Shown here in pieces: positions 23,201-34,277 of a DNA stretch of 64,000 nucleotides. The position numbers and the translations under genes were made by a program. The notes under the pieces were generated by a model. The model had not been told where the DNA came from. It worked only from the letters and a program-made list of their open reading frames with translations, and made no database searches. The DNA is from Whalleya microplaca (taxonomy: Eukaryota; Ascomycota; Sordariomycetes; Xylariales; Xylariaceae): NCBI GenBank assembly GCA_022497155.1, contig MU385712.1, positions 62,001-126,000 of the forward strand. Direction: 5' to 3'. Within the stretch, counting starts at the first letter, position 1. Each line of letters starts with the position of its first letter.

Positions 23201-24836
23201 CCAATGCCTCCGGCGTTGACGTCGTGCTCAATTCCCTTGCTGGGGATGGGCTACGGGCGTCTTGGGAGTGCATAGCACCCTATGGCCGTTTTATTGAGAT
23301 AGGCAAAGCGGATATCACAGCAAACTCTTCGCTTCCTATGGCAAGTTTCGCGCGAAATGTGACATTTTCTGCAGTAGACATGCATTACGTCGCGCAAACA
23401 AATATTGGTCTTATACGGGAATTACTAGATGCTACTATGGATCTAGTCTCTCGAGGCGCCATCCACCATCCCAGTCCTCTTCACACCTACTCGGCATCGG
23501 AAGTTGAGGCAGCCTTCAGGTATCTACAAAGTGGGAGAAGTACTGGGCGGATCATAATCAGTATCAATCCCTGCGATGTTGTTCAGGTAAGTAACTAGTC
23601 TACGTTATAAAGACAGTTGTCATTAATATTGCCATCTAGAAACGTATCATCTACCGCTTTGACTGGGAATTCGACGATAATGCCTCATATCTTATTGCCG
23701 GGGGTCTCGGAGGCCTAGGTCGGGCAATAATCAGATGGATGGTAAGTAAAGGGGGTATCTGATTATACCATCGAGAACCGGTCCTTCATCACAAAATGCC
23801 CTCGGTACGTTGTCGGAGCTAGAGGCCCAAGGTGTCTACGTCGCCACGCCGAAGTGCGATGTATCATCAGCGACTGCGCTCTCTGCAGTACTAGACGAAT
23901 GCCACGCCATGCCACCTGTCAAAGGTTGTATTAATGCAGCAATGGTACTTGAGGTATGTTCGGCTCGCAATTGGTCTACGCAAGTTGCTAAATAAAAACC
24001 AGGATGCTGTTTTCGATAACATGTCGGTCGAGCAATGGAACCAGACGGTTAGGTCGAAGGTCCAGACTTCGTGGAATCTACACCAGCTGCTTCCCCTCGA
24101 TATGGATTTTTTTATTTTCCTCTCGTCACTCGCCGGAGTCTACGGAAGTGTTGCACAATCTAACTATGCCGCTGGATGCTCTTACCAAGATTCTCTTGCA
24201 CGTTACAGGCTTTCGCAGGGCAAAAAGGCCATCTCATTTGATATCGGGTGGGTGCGAACTATCGGGGTTATTGCTGAAACGGAACGGTATCAGCAGAACC
24301 GGAAGAACGCGGCCGACATGGGACAAATCGAGGATATAGAGCTCATGTCTCTTCTGGATATATATTGTAATCCGTCTCAGCCAATCCTTCCCGCAGAACG
24401 AAGTCAGCTTTTAGTAGGGGTTGTCACTCCGGGCGATCTACTTGCAGAAAGCCAGCCACTTTCACCGCTTGTCCAGCGACCCCTATTTGCTGGTTTCACT
24501 CAACCTCCAAAGGGAACAAAGTCGCTGGTAGCTGGGAAAGACACCATAGACTATGCTATGTCATTCGAACATACCTCTGGAACAGAAGAGCGTTCTGAGG
24601 TCGTTGTGAAGGCACTGGCAGCAAAGTTGGCCAGATCCCTAGCTATTTCGCCTGGAGATGTGGAGCCGAGCAAGCCTTTGTCGGACTATGGAGTTGACTC
24701 GCTAATGGCCGTTGAACTGCGCAACTGGATTGGTAAAGACTTCAGGATCAATTTAGCTGTGTTTGACATTATGGGTGGCGCAACCATTGCGGAGATCGGG
24801 GAGCTTGTTGCAAACAGGGCAAAGGAGAGAAATTGA
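17207..24836 (+). pseudogene. Highly reducing polyketide synthase, truncated and broken
   Basis: Remains of a KS-AT-DH-MT-ER-KR-ACP iterative PKS. KS: only the C-terminal half survives (from [12 protein letters not shown] at about 17228; EAHGTGTP and SNLGHLEG present, active-site cysteine half absent). AT: GQGAQ and [11 protein letters not shown] (Ser codon 18756). DH: DHVVSDTILLPGTCM, where the usual HxxxG glycine is Asp. MT: LEVDAGTGGW (relatives usually have GAGTGG), about 21100-21750. ER: LIHSASGSTGQMA at about 22849. KR: FLSSLAGVYGSVAQSNYAAG at about 24119. ACP: GVDSL (Ser codon 24699). Introns: 17405-17451, 17543-17595, 17753-17805, 18578-18627, 18779-18838, 19830-19879, 23027-23188, 23587-23639, 23954-24002. 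Lesions: N-terminal loss at the LTR, in-frame TAA 18253-18255, in-frame TGA 20150-20152, one-base frameshift near 21761, frameshift near 23753. It cannot make a working synthase. Confidence 0.95.
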
Positions 24837-25805
24837 GTAGAAGTTTCGGGGTGGCGAATTGACCAGTGCTCAATATCTGCTGAAATACCTGAGTGAAATT
24901 ACCGCGTTATGAGGTTTTATAACTACCCGTGAGGTTGACATATCACCGAAAGGTTTGAATAATATGAAAGTCATCTCAGGTTTAGACATTTCACGCCTCA
25001 GTAACCCCTCCCTAGCAAATCTTACAGCGTGTGCCCGTGCATATCCATTTGCAGCGCCAGCCAGCTACGCGGATCGCTTGACGCGAACCGCTCGCCCAGA
25101 GGATGTTTAGTCCTTAGCATGTTGCTGCTCGCGATGGTGGAATTTCTCGATTGATACAGTTGAAAGTACCCTTAGCGATAATAGGAGCAGCGGGGGTCAG
25201 CTTGATGAGACATAACTGTGAGAAAGTTGATAACCTACCGTGTCTGAGAAATCTGGAATATAAGTTCTCGAGTTCTAAAATGACAATGTTACCCCTGGCG
25301 GTCTATAAGAACTTGGAAAAGCGTACTTCGTCACGTAAGTTATCAAATTCGTTTGACGGCCTCTCTTAGAGGCTTTCAGAGTGCTGAGCGTTTCATTTTG
25401 TTCTTGAGAAGCTGAAGCTACAAATCAATTCCAGTCTGGTGGATATCTCTGCTCGACACACTGAGGATAAGTCCAATATATTAACCCCGCCATCATCATG
25501 TTCAGCAAGCGCCTCCTGAGTGTTTGCTGTGGAACATAATGCTTCGTCATATCGTACTCATAAAACAGTACAACATTCCCAATGAAGTTCAGTAGTCGAA
25601 ATATTCTGTGATTGAAAGTCAGCGGCGCAGCTGATGGGGTTTGTTTAAGGCCTCCCTGGTTGAAAGGTGTAGTGAAAGAAATCCAAGAATGAAATGACCA
25701 TTGCAATGGCCAAACGTCTCAAGTAGTTAAAAGAAATCTCTCAGATTTTCATGATCGACATCGTACTTCCGTAGAAGCCTATTGAGTAACAAGAAAAGAG
25801 AAAAC
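24837..25805. other. Intergenic with two doubtful ORFs
   Basis: About 970 bp. A 48-residue plus-strand ORF (24964-25110, starting MKVISGLDIS) and a 93-residue minus-strand ORF (25425-25706, with HRIFRLLNFIGNVVLFYEYD) are present, but neither shows a family motif or splice context. They may be relics of the PKS locus or chance. Confidence 0.4.
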
Positions 25806-26831
25806 TCACATATTAACCACAAAGAACACCAGCGCCGCAATAACCTCCCCCTCAACTGCGCCATCAACCAAATCTTTCACGGCCTGGTAAACCGGCGGGA
25901 TCCACAAGCCCAGGATCACCAGCTCCACGGCGCCAACCCAATGATAGGTCCTAACACGATTACCCCTAAACGCCAAGCCCGCCATGCACAGCCAGAGCAA
26001 GACGAAGCTGGCGACGGCGGGCGGGAACACCAGCGCGTCCCGCCGGAAGTAGACCAGGCCGAGCGCGGCGGCCACGACGCCGACGGCGAACTGCGCGAAG
26101 CCCAGGCCCAGGAACCCCCACAGCACGCGGTAGTACGCGTCGTAGCAGCGCACGTGGAACTGGTCGCTGGCCCAGCTGCTGGGGCCGCCGGCGACGGGCC
26201 AGCCGCACCAGCGGCAGACCCAGGCCTCGCGGGCGTCGGCGAGGGTGAGGCGCGTGCCGACGCGGAGGTTACCGCTGCGGGCCTGCACCGCGCACGCGAA
26301 GCACGTCGCCCGCCGGGGGGCGACCCCGTCGGCGTCGCCGTCGGGGTCCAGGATCAGCGCGTGCCGCCCGGGCCGCTCGAGACAGGCGTGGCAGTGCGAG
26401 GCGAGCTGGGACGCGAGCGCGGAAGCGCCGCCGAGGTGCGCGCGGACGTAGTCGGCGTTCAGGAGGCGGCGGTAGTGCAGGCTGGTGCGCCGCAGGCGTT
26501 CCAGGTCCCCGAAGTCCAGGTAGGAGACGATCATGTACTGTAGCTCGTTGGGGAGGGAGAGGAGCTTGCTGGGTTGCTCCGATATGATGGAGGAGGAGGG
26601 GGACGAGGGGGACGACTGGAAGCATGAATAGTCGCCACTGCGGACCCGGGAGCGGCGGGGCTCTCCGTCGGGCGGGAATTTGCCGGATACGGGGCTCAAT
26701 GCGCCGTCGTAGCTATCCCTGTCCCGAGCTGGACTCGTGGTTTTCTCCCGGAGACGCTCCATGCCCAGGTGGACCAGCAGGTCGATCCCGCTAGTTGGTG
26801 TGATGGTGTTCATGGTGGTGGTTGAATCCAT
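25806..26831 (-). CDS. F-box protein with C-terminal membrane helices
   Basis: Gene for 341 residues starting MDSTTTMN at 26831. The frame stays open to 26945, but the upstream part looks non-conserved. An F-box (KLLSLPNELQYMIVSYLDFG, about residues 89-127) suggests binding of Skp1 in an SCF ubiquitin ligase. It is followed by a cysteine-rich segment with CHAC, CFAC and CRWCG pairs that may bind zinc, and then three or four hydrophobic helices (WGFLGLGFAQFAVGVVAAAL, FPPAVASFVLLWLCMAGLAF, WVGAVELVILGLWIPPVY, VIAALVFFVVN). Such F-box/membrane proteins of unknown target are common in Sordariomycetes. The central part is markedly GC-rich. A GTGAGT just before the stop, followed by a CAATAG and a further open 17-codon stretch (to about 25724), could be a terminal exon, but that intron would be only 31 nt, shorter than fungal norms. 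Confidence 0.75.
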   Translation of the reverse strand: MDSTTTMNTITPTSGIDLLVHLGMERLREKTTSPARDRDSYDGALSPVSGKFPPDGEPRRSRVRSGDYSCFQSSPSSPSSSIISEQPSKLLSLPNELQYMIVSYLDFGDLERLRRTSLHYRRLLNADYVRAHLGGASALASQLASHCHACLERPGRHALILDPDGDADGVAPRRATCFACAVQARSGNLRVGTRLTLADAREAWVCRWCGWPVAGGPSSWASDQFHVRCYDAYYRVLWGFLGLGFAQFAVGVVAAALGLVYFRRDALVFPPAVASFVLLWLCMAGLAFRGNRVRTYHWVGAVELVILGLWIPPVYQAVKDLVDGAVEGEVIAALVFFVVNM

Positions 26832-27905
26832 GATGCGGAATCGGGCTCGAGGCTCGGGCCGGCGCCCGGTTGAAACGGAGATAGTCTCACGCTCGGGAAC
26901 TGGGATAGCCAGAAACAAGATGACCCGAAGGACTGGCGCATTCAAGGTCGGTACGGCTACTTAACATGACTATTTTAGTCGATGCGTCTAGATCATGAAG
27001 AGCCTGTCTTGTAGAGACTACTTGAACATGAGCTTGGTGACAACGTCCCAGCAATCATGCGAGATCCCGAAGATCGATTGCACTCTGGTATGAAAACTAA
27101 TAGAGAAAATAAAAGCTCATGAGGAATTGCGGTGTACTTACTTATGTTATTGAATATCGGGTCTGATCAGGAATCCTACGATACAAAAGTTGATCTCTTT
27201 AGCACTATTCCTCTTTCTATTCCCATGCTCTGTGAGCGCCGGTAGTATTGCCAGCAGAACTGACGTGAGTATGTACTTGAAGGAGATACACGAGTCATCA
27301 TCGTGGGATGGCGGTCCAACTATGTTTTATCCGATGAGCGCGTTTCGTTTTACTCTGCAGATCAGATAATTCCTGTTATCGTTCGCCCAGACATATTTGT
27401 ATCAAACTTGGTGACGGATGCCAGACTCAGGAGACTTGGGAGTCGCGGCTAAGGTCTTGGCGGTTCGTTTTGAAGTCCGAGCGACCACGACAGCGTTGCA
27501 CTCACCACCAAAATCGCGGAGAGCTGGTGATTGATCTCAAGGAGCGGCTGCACAGTGACCACTGCTCGATACGGGAAAACGATAGAGTTCTAGTTGGATA
27601 AGACAACCCTGGTCTGGAGCAAAGAACCAAGTGTTGAAATGAAACAAAATGTGGACGACACATGAACACCCTCATTGAATAAATTGATCTGACTGAGCAA
27701 CTGCTTCATCATCTGCTTCAATCTATGCATCGTCAGTCTAATAACAAAGTCATTAAGCAAGGGCCAAAAAGGTAGGCAACGGAGTAATTGATCTTGTGTC
27801 CATTTGAAGATGCCTGCCTATCTGCTCCAAATACATAATGACCTTTTGCACCCCATCGCCGTCTATTTAATAACGTATCGTAGTCAATTTCACGTCCCCC
27901 TCGTT
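26832..27905. other. Intergenic region
   Basis: About 1.07 kb between the F-box gene promoter side and the ARP3 3' end. One open plus-strand stretch (about 27298-27453, containing VIVRPDIFV) has no start and no recognised family. Nothing else is seen. Confidence 0.45.
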
Positions 27906-29701
27906 TTATGAACCACCAGGCCCGCCAAGCAGGGCAAATCTCCGTACGATTCCAGGTCCGTATTCTTGATACTGCGCAAATTGTTAGCCATCCCTTCCTT
28001 GCAGCCACTGTGGCTAGGGAGAACGTACCTCAGCCTTAGTATGGCAATACGATCGGAATTCGGGTGTCTGTCCCAATAAGCTGCCTCCAAACCACGGACC
28101 GTGTCGCTGTCGCTTGTGCGTGATGACCTGCACCTCCAGACCACCACTCTTCGCTCCTCCACTGCGAACCTCACTAGCCCGAATCCTCGCGTCTACCAGG
28201 TACTTGATGTCTCGTTGTAATCTTCGTCCAAAATCCTTGTATAGCGTGCTGCCTCCAGAGAGCACAATATTCTTGTATAGCCCTCTTCGGACATCGATCG
28301 GGCTCTGTTGGATGACACCATCAACGACGACGGGCAATGGCGTGAGGAAGTCGGAGGAGTAGATTTCGGGGTTGAAGAAGATCTCGGGGGCGAGGAATCG
28401 CTCGTAGCCAACATCGACAGTGACTTCACGGCCACCCGGCTGCTTGACGACATGCTTGGCAAATCGACTGCGGTCGCGGTCGAACCTAGAGAATTCCTTG
28501 ACAATATCGGGAGATACGTAGCAGTACTCTTCCTTGATCTCTTGGGCCGTCTTCAGCGAGCTATCCGGCTCACCTCGATCTCGGAGCAATGACTGTACAA
28601 AGTAGGTAATATCTCGACCAGCGATAGGAATGGACTTGATCGAAGAACCAATCACATAACCTTCGGCTACAGGAATGACGTGCGTGACACCGTCGCCGGA
28701 ATCAATAACGGTACCCGTCAGGGAGCGATCCGACACCTTCGCGGATGTCCATGATGCGGCGAGGGCGAGGACGGCTTGGACGGCAATGTAGAGACCGGCA
28801 CAGTTGAAAGATTCGAAGAAGATCTCGGCGGTGTTCTCGCGGTTCTCGGGAGGGTTCAAAGGCTGCTTCGTGTCAGTGGATGTCTGCCATGCTGGACTAG
28901 CGACGACGGTTGCGTACAGGCTCGGTCAAGAGGAAGTAGTGGTCTTCGGGTTCGACACGTAGGTACTTGAAGATCGAGTTGGACCAGAACCTTTCCATAT
29001 GGTCCTAGAGGGCACGTCAGTATCAACTTGAAGGATGCAGCAGTCAAGAGGCCGTACCCAGTTCTCTATTTGGCCGTGTCGAATAGGGTAGTGTAGTCCG
29101 TAACCTATGCCAACATCAGCTTCTCAGTCGTATGTTGCATGTGAAGGATATGTGTCCGACTAACCGGGTCCGTTGGCAGCAGCAATAGCCTCGTCACCAA
29201 TGAAGAAATCGAGGTCCTCGGTGCCTCGCTTTGACGACAGGTGGCTCCCGGGGCCAGCGCCGCCGGTGAGGAAGGATGGTTTGTTCCCAACGGCGGGTCT
29301 GCCCGAACCGGTTCCACCACCGCCTCCTCCTGCACCCTTCGTGGCTATGGCGGTCGGGAAGACGAAGGAGGGAGAGTCGTTACCGGCGAAACCTGTGGTC
29401 GCAGAGAGCGGCTAGTCAGCGGTCTTGGGTCTTGCGAGTGGCCGGCGTATGCGGATACGAAAGAAGCACGATGAAGTACGAAGAGGTACGAAGAGGTGTG
29501 GTTAGAGAGCGGGCTCACCAAGCTTTGAGAATCCCGTGCCGCTGTGTCACTCGATGGTTAGCATGGCCAATCTGTTATCGTCCACAAGCTTACACGGTTC
29601 GTGGGAGCCAGCAAGGATGAGGACGAGGATGAGGACTGCGGGGTTGGGAGGAGGAGGGAGCTGTACTTGTCCATGACAACGGCAGGGGTTTGGTTAGCCA
29701 T
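27906..29701 (-). CDS. ARP3: Actin-related protein 3 (Arp2/3 complex)
   Basis: Seven exons on the minus strand: 29701-29667, 29541-29519, 29392-29165, 29104-29058, 29004-28918, 28862-28029, 27971-27906. They give 439 residues with every junction in phase. Splicing rebuilds the nucleotide-binding start [19 protein letters not shown], a glycine-rich loop, [48 protein letters not shown], the phosphate-2 loop [33 protein letters not shown] and the C-terminus [29 protein letters not shown]. Arp3 is the larger actin-like subunit of the Arp2/3 complex that nucleates branched actin filaments for endocytic patches. Length and motif order match fungal Arp3. The 23-nt second exon is notable. It diverges from the taspase-like gene upstream. 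Confidence 0.97.
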
Positions 29702-31567
29702 TGTGAAAAAGGGGGAGGCGATCAAAGACCCCTAGAGCTGTAGAGTTGAATGCAGCGCAGAAGAGAAGAGAAGGTGTGGTGGTGGGCGAGCGTGGCGGAA
29801 GACCGAGAGGGTCAGGCAGTAAATCGGTATGTAGCTTGTTAGCCTAGAGATTTGGTGGATGATGATGCGGCTCGGTGAAGTCTGATGAAATTACGTGCCT
29901 TACCTTATAGGTAGGTACTTGTCGTGTGGGGAGGCTGAGTGTGGCTGATCCGTCGATAAGATAAGGGGGTAAAGTGTGGCTTATCTGTCTCGGTTATCGA
30001 CCGAGTGCCAACTGTCAGGAGAAAAGTACTTGTACATACGTACCTCACGTACAGGTATCCATAAGCCAATCAGCGGGCATTGAACCTTGAAGACATGCCA
30101 GCACTACATACTTAAGTACATAGGCATATACACCCATACACACATCCATACCTTCAATACCTATATCTGCACAATTCCGAGTCAACTTATCTACTAGGTC
30201 TAATTGAGGTCTTGGCTTGTTATTAGAAGGTCATTTCTTACTTACCTACCTCCCTAATCCAGAACGCGTTGTCACTTGCACAGTGCTTGTCTACGTTTGG
30301 CGTATGAATATCGCCGTTGCTTCCCCCCTATCCTATGATCTCATAGGCCTAGATGTCTGACAGTTCTGAGCCGAATTGATGAATAACAAGTACTTACATC
30401 TATATAGATAAAGTAGACACGATAAAGAGACAATTTGGGTGTCATAATATGAATTTTGAGGCAATGAGTCGAATTGTCAAGAAATAGTGAGCTTCCAATA
30501 TGCTACACATACATACCTGGTAGGCACATATATAGGCTACGGAACACATGCAATTGCGGTTGACCTACGGTGAACTGGATGTATGTCTGGTACCTGACCC
30601 TTAGTAAGGTACGTGAGGTTATCCTTGCCATTCTCGGTAGGTGTGTGCCCCTTCGTACATGTACCTCGCTCTAACTCGCTCTTCATGATCAGGGGAAGGA
30701 GGCAGGAGCACTCAACATCATCCCCTGCAGCTGAACAACTGCAGCTACATTAGGTAAATCCGAGGTCAACCTTGTCTTGGTGCTGGTGGAAGGCTTCGAC
30801 TTCTCTTCCAACCCGGATCTGCCCTGTCCTCCTGAAACTCTCCCAATCCAGGTCTACCTCTCTGCCTACGCCTAGATCACCTACTTTGGGCCGCCAGTGT
30901 GTAGCGAGGATACCATACATACATCCTGCTATTCAACATATTTTTGCCCCCTCTCCCTCTAAGCACTGATTAACCGGTATTGATTCTTTCGTTGTTATTG
31001 CCGTTGTTGCTGCCATCGTCATCTACCACACATCTCGGGCACTTAGAAAGCTTCACGGCCTCTCTGTGTCCAGCGGTGTCGACTAAAAGCCATCCGTCAC
31101 CCACGTTCCCGTATTCAAAATTATTCCATCCTCGTCCTATGAACTCGTAACTGGGAATAGCTGTATCTGTTTCCCTCGGGCCCTTTATGAGTCGAGACGA
31201 CCTTGTACTCGTTCTCATCCACTACCATGACCTACGAGATCCTACAAATCCTCTTGACTGTAAAGAACCTTTAGAGCAACCGTTTCTCTCGAAAAGGTCA
31301 AACGGAAGCAGCCATTGCACCACTACTCCAATGCCAAACCGGTTCATATGCCAAACACACCATCACCGTCTGTGCAATCGAGAACCTGTGCACAACCGGG
31401 CAGCTGACAACTAGACCCTCCCGCCACTCTGCACTCTTGTTTAAACCAAGTCCATTCAGTTTTTCGGCCAAATCGAATCAGATAACGACGATCCAGTCTC
31501 TTCACCAGAGTCCATACCCTCGGCAGAGCTGGCATCGAGGTCGACACCTACACCGTTGCCTTGCAAA
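29702..31567. other. Divergent intergenic region
   Basis: About 1.87 kb between ARP3 (-) and the threonine aspartase gene (+). It holds the ARP3 promoter and probably the 5' end of the aspartase gene, since the frame is open and protein-like from about 31448 (DNDDPVSSPESIP). Repeated tacctacc/taggtac motifs occur at 29880-30260. No other gene is seen. Confidence 0.5.
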
Positions 31568-33467
31568 ATGGGGTTCGATGAGAGCCCGGGTACTGAGGTC
31601 TCGAATTGGTACGCTAAAGACGACCAGGATAACGAGGATGATCTCTGTGGGCATCTGATGATGGACACACCTAGTTCATCACGGGGTGGAAAGAGCCTTA
31701 TTTCCACAGATGGGGCAGCAGATCGCTGGGGCAAGCGTAGGAAGCAACCTGTCTCGGCTGTCTTCATCCATGCCGGGGCAGGCTATCACAGTACGGCCAA
31801 CGAGAGAATCCATCTGGAAGCCTGCAGCGAGTAAGCAGCTTGGATTCCCAATCCACCTTCCACGCAATTGAAGGCTAACGACTTCCAGGGCTGCCCGTGC
31901 AAGCATGAAGCTCCTCCGGCTAGGTCACTCGGCTATTGAGGCCGTTGAGGCGGCCATCAAGATCCTCGAGGACAAGGAGATCACCAACGCCGGGTACGGA
32001 AGCAACTTGTCCATCGACGGCACAGTAGAGTGCGATGCCACAATGGTCGACCATTACGGGCGAAGCGGAGCCTGTGGTGCAGTTCCACGTAAGTATATCC
32101 ATTCTCCTTAGGTGAGTATCCACCGTTTGAATCCCTCTCACAACCGAGCCGCAGATATCAAGAATCCCATCAGCTTGGCAAAGGCGATCCTGCAGAGCAG
32201 CGACAGGCCGCTCTCGTTGCGCCGTGTTCCTCCCAATTTGCTTATTGGAGACGGTGCGAAGGACTTTGCCTGGGATTTTGGGATACCGCTTGTTTCCAAC
32301 GATTTGCTCGTGTCTAGGAATGCCAGGGACCGTTATATCAGATGGCAGGAAGATCTGCGACGGGCCGAAGGCAGACCAGCGTCTCCGACATCGTCAACTA
32401 CTGGTGACGACCGATCTACCCCCAGGGACTGGGACAACGAGATGCGCCAGGCGGCGCACCGGGATCATACGAATGCCATCATGACCGGAACTTGGAATGA
32501 GGGTCAGCCCGACTCGCCGGAAAAGCCTTGTTCGCCCATGCCAAACGCTGCAGTCACCCCACAACCCTCGCCGAGGAGTGTACTCGAACGCAGCCCCTTA
32601 AATTTCTTAGGGTCTTCTATCCTGCCTTCTAAAGTTGTAGCTGCGAAGAAGTCGTCGTCGTCTCCGTCTCCGAAGCGCCCTAGATTCGCATCGGGACCAA
32701 GCAATGACTCTCTACATTCGGACGCTATAACAGATACTTCCAACAATTCGGCGCGTGGGCCCATTCATGACGGCGCTAGTTCAGATTTCTTTCCTTTGAG
32801 AATATTTCCTCACGTCCATAGTCATGGCACATCCGTGTCATTTCCATTCTTCGATACGGAGCGTGGACTCAGTGATGGCCCTGAAAACGGCGGTGATGAC
32901 ACCGACAGGATCACCGACACCGTAGGAGCAATTGCCATTGACCAGAGTGGCAAGATAGCCGCCGGGTCATCTTCAGGGGGCATTGGCATGAAGCATCGAG
33001 GACGCGTCGGGCCCGCAGCCCTGGTGGGCATCGGAACGGCCGTCATCCCAGCCGACGTGGAGGATCAGGACAGCATCACCGTCGCAGCCGTTACGAGCGG
33101 CACGGGCGAGCACATGGCCACCACGATGGCATCTCAGAAATGTGCAGAACGCATCCTTCACGGCACGTGTCGCGGACCCGGCGGCCGAGATGTGGCCGAG
33201 GACGACGAGAGCGCCATTCTCGAGAGCTTCATCCTCAACGACTTCCAGGAGCACCCGGGCGTCAAGTACTCGGCCTCGACGGGCGCGATCGGCGTCATGG
33301 CGGTCAAGAAGAGCCCGTCGGGGTATTATCTCTACTTCGCGCACAACACCGACTCGTTTGCCCTCGCCTCGATGGGCTCCAACGATCGCTCGCCGGCCTG
33401 CGTCATGTCACGCGTCAACGAAGGCAATTCCGGCGTCGCGCAGGGCGCCCGGAAGATCAGTATATGA
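31568..33467 (+). CDS. Threonine aspartase (taspase-1-like Ntn hydrolase)
   Basis: Exons 31568-31830, 31889-32088 and 32155-33467 give 591 residues from the first in-frame ATG. The open frame extends upstream without an ATG, so an additional 5' exon is likely. The asparaginase-2/taspase fold is shown by AVFIHAGAGYHS near the start, then EAVEAAIKILEDKEITNAGYGSNL (in two parts around the first intron's downstream exon), DATMVDHYGRSGACGAVP, and the autoprocessing site DTVGAIAIDQSGK, whose threonine (codon 32919-32921, about T410) would become the N-terminal nucleophile. Downstream SSSGGIGMKHRGRVGPAALVG and TSGTGEHM form the active-site scaffold. A ~180-residue serine/proline-rich insertion precedes the catalytic threonine, making the proenzyme much longer than animal taspase 1 (about 420 residues). 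Enzymes of this family cleave after aspartate or hydrolyse asparaginyl bonds. Confidence 0.86.
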
Positions 33468-34277
33468 TATCGTCGCAGCAGTCATCGTCACTGGAACTGA
33501 GCATTTAATTCGAACCAAGTTGTTTTCGCCTCCGGATTGTCAAGTAATCCAATTAACTCTTTCCTCCAACTCCGTTTCTCGCCCTTTTCCCAATCACGCT
33601 ACCTCCTAGCCTCTTTTATCCTTTTATTCTGCAGACTTACCTAGACGAGTGGAACGGATTTCACTGCATTGCGATCGGCGTTTCTATAAGAGTGCACTGG
33701 GGCGGCCGGTTCCTGTTGCTACAACGATGGCTATCATTCTCTTTGATTTGGAGGAAGAGTCTTTTTTATAGCTCAATACCCGCTATCCCTGACCTAGGCT
33801 GGAGCCGACTGAGATGGGGATATGGCGGTACTTCTCTTGACCCAACGATGAGGTCGTCGGCGCTTTCATGGGCAGACATGGTATGTTTTGCTGGTTATCA
33901 AGTTGCCCTGGTGGATGGATGGATGGATGGATGGATGGATGGATGATGGGTGGCATTGGGATCGCTCGGACAGGCTAGGCAGATAGAAAATGGGCATGAT
34001 ATGATATCATGATTTTTACGCACCCGAGAACTGACTACCTAGCTAGGGGAGTCGGAGGTGTCAATGAACTGTTTTTTTAATTCGTGATGTTCTGTCTCAC
34101 CCATATATAGCCAGCCTCCTGAACCCAGATCCAACGCCTCCCATGAAGTCCCATGAGTATGCAAGTGCTAATTCAATAGTATACAAACCCGGCCAATATC
34201 GCTCAACAGCAAGTTCCCATGCAGCCATAGGTAATATTAGTATAACCCAAAGATCTCCCGTCCCACATTTCCATCGG
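33468..34277. other. Convergent intergenic region with microsatellite
   Basis: About 810 bp between the aspartase 3' end and the TFB4 stop codon, converging genes. It contains the tetranucleotide repeat listed separately and no gene. Confidence 0.5.
33912..33943. repeat. (TGGA)8 microsatellite
   Basis: Eight perfect TGGA units in a non-coding convergent spacer. Likely polymorphic in length. Confidence 0.9.

Noticed and set aside
25425..25706. 93-residue minus-strand ORF as a PKS-cluster tailoring enzyme (acyltransferase-like)
   Set aside because: The hydrophobic stretch alone is not diagnostic. No catalytic His/Asn motif or further exons found.
25782..26543. 253-residue plus-strand ORF opposite the F-box gene
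   Set aside because: Arg/Ala/Gly/Pro-rich shadow of the minus-strand gene, which has an F-box and membrane helices.
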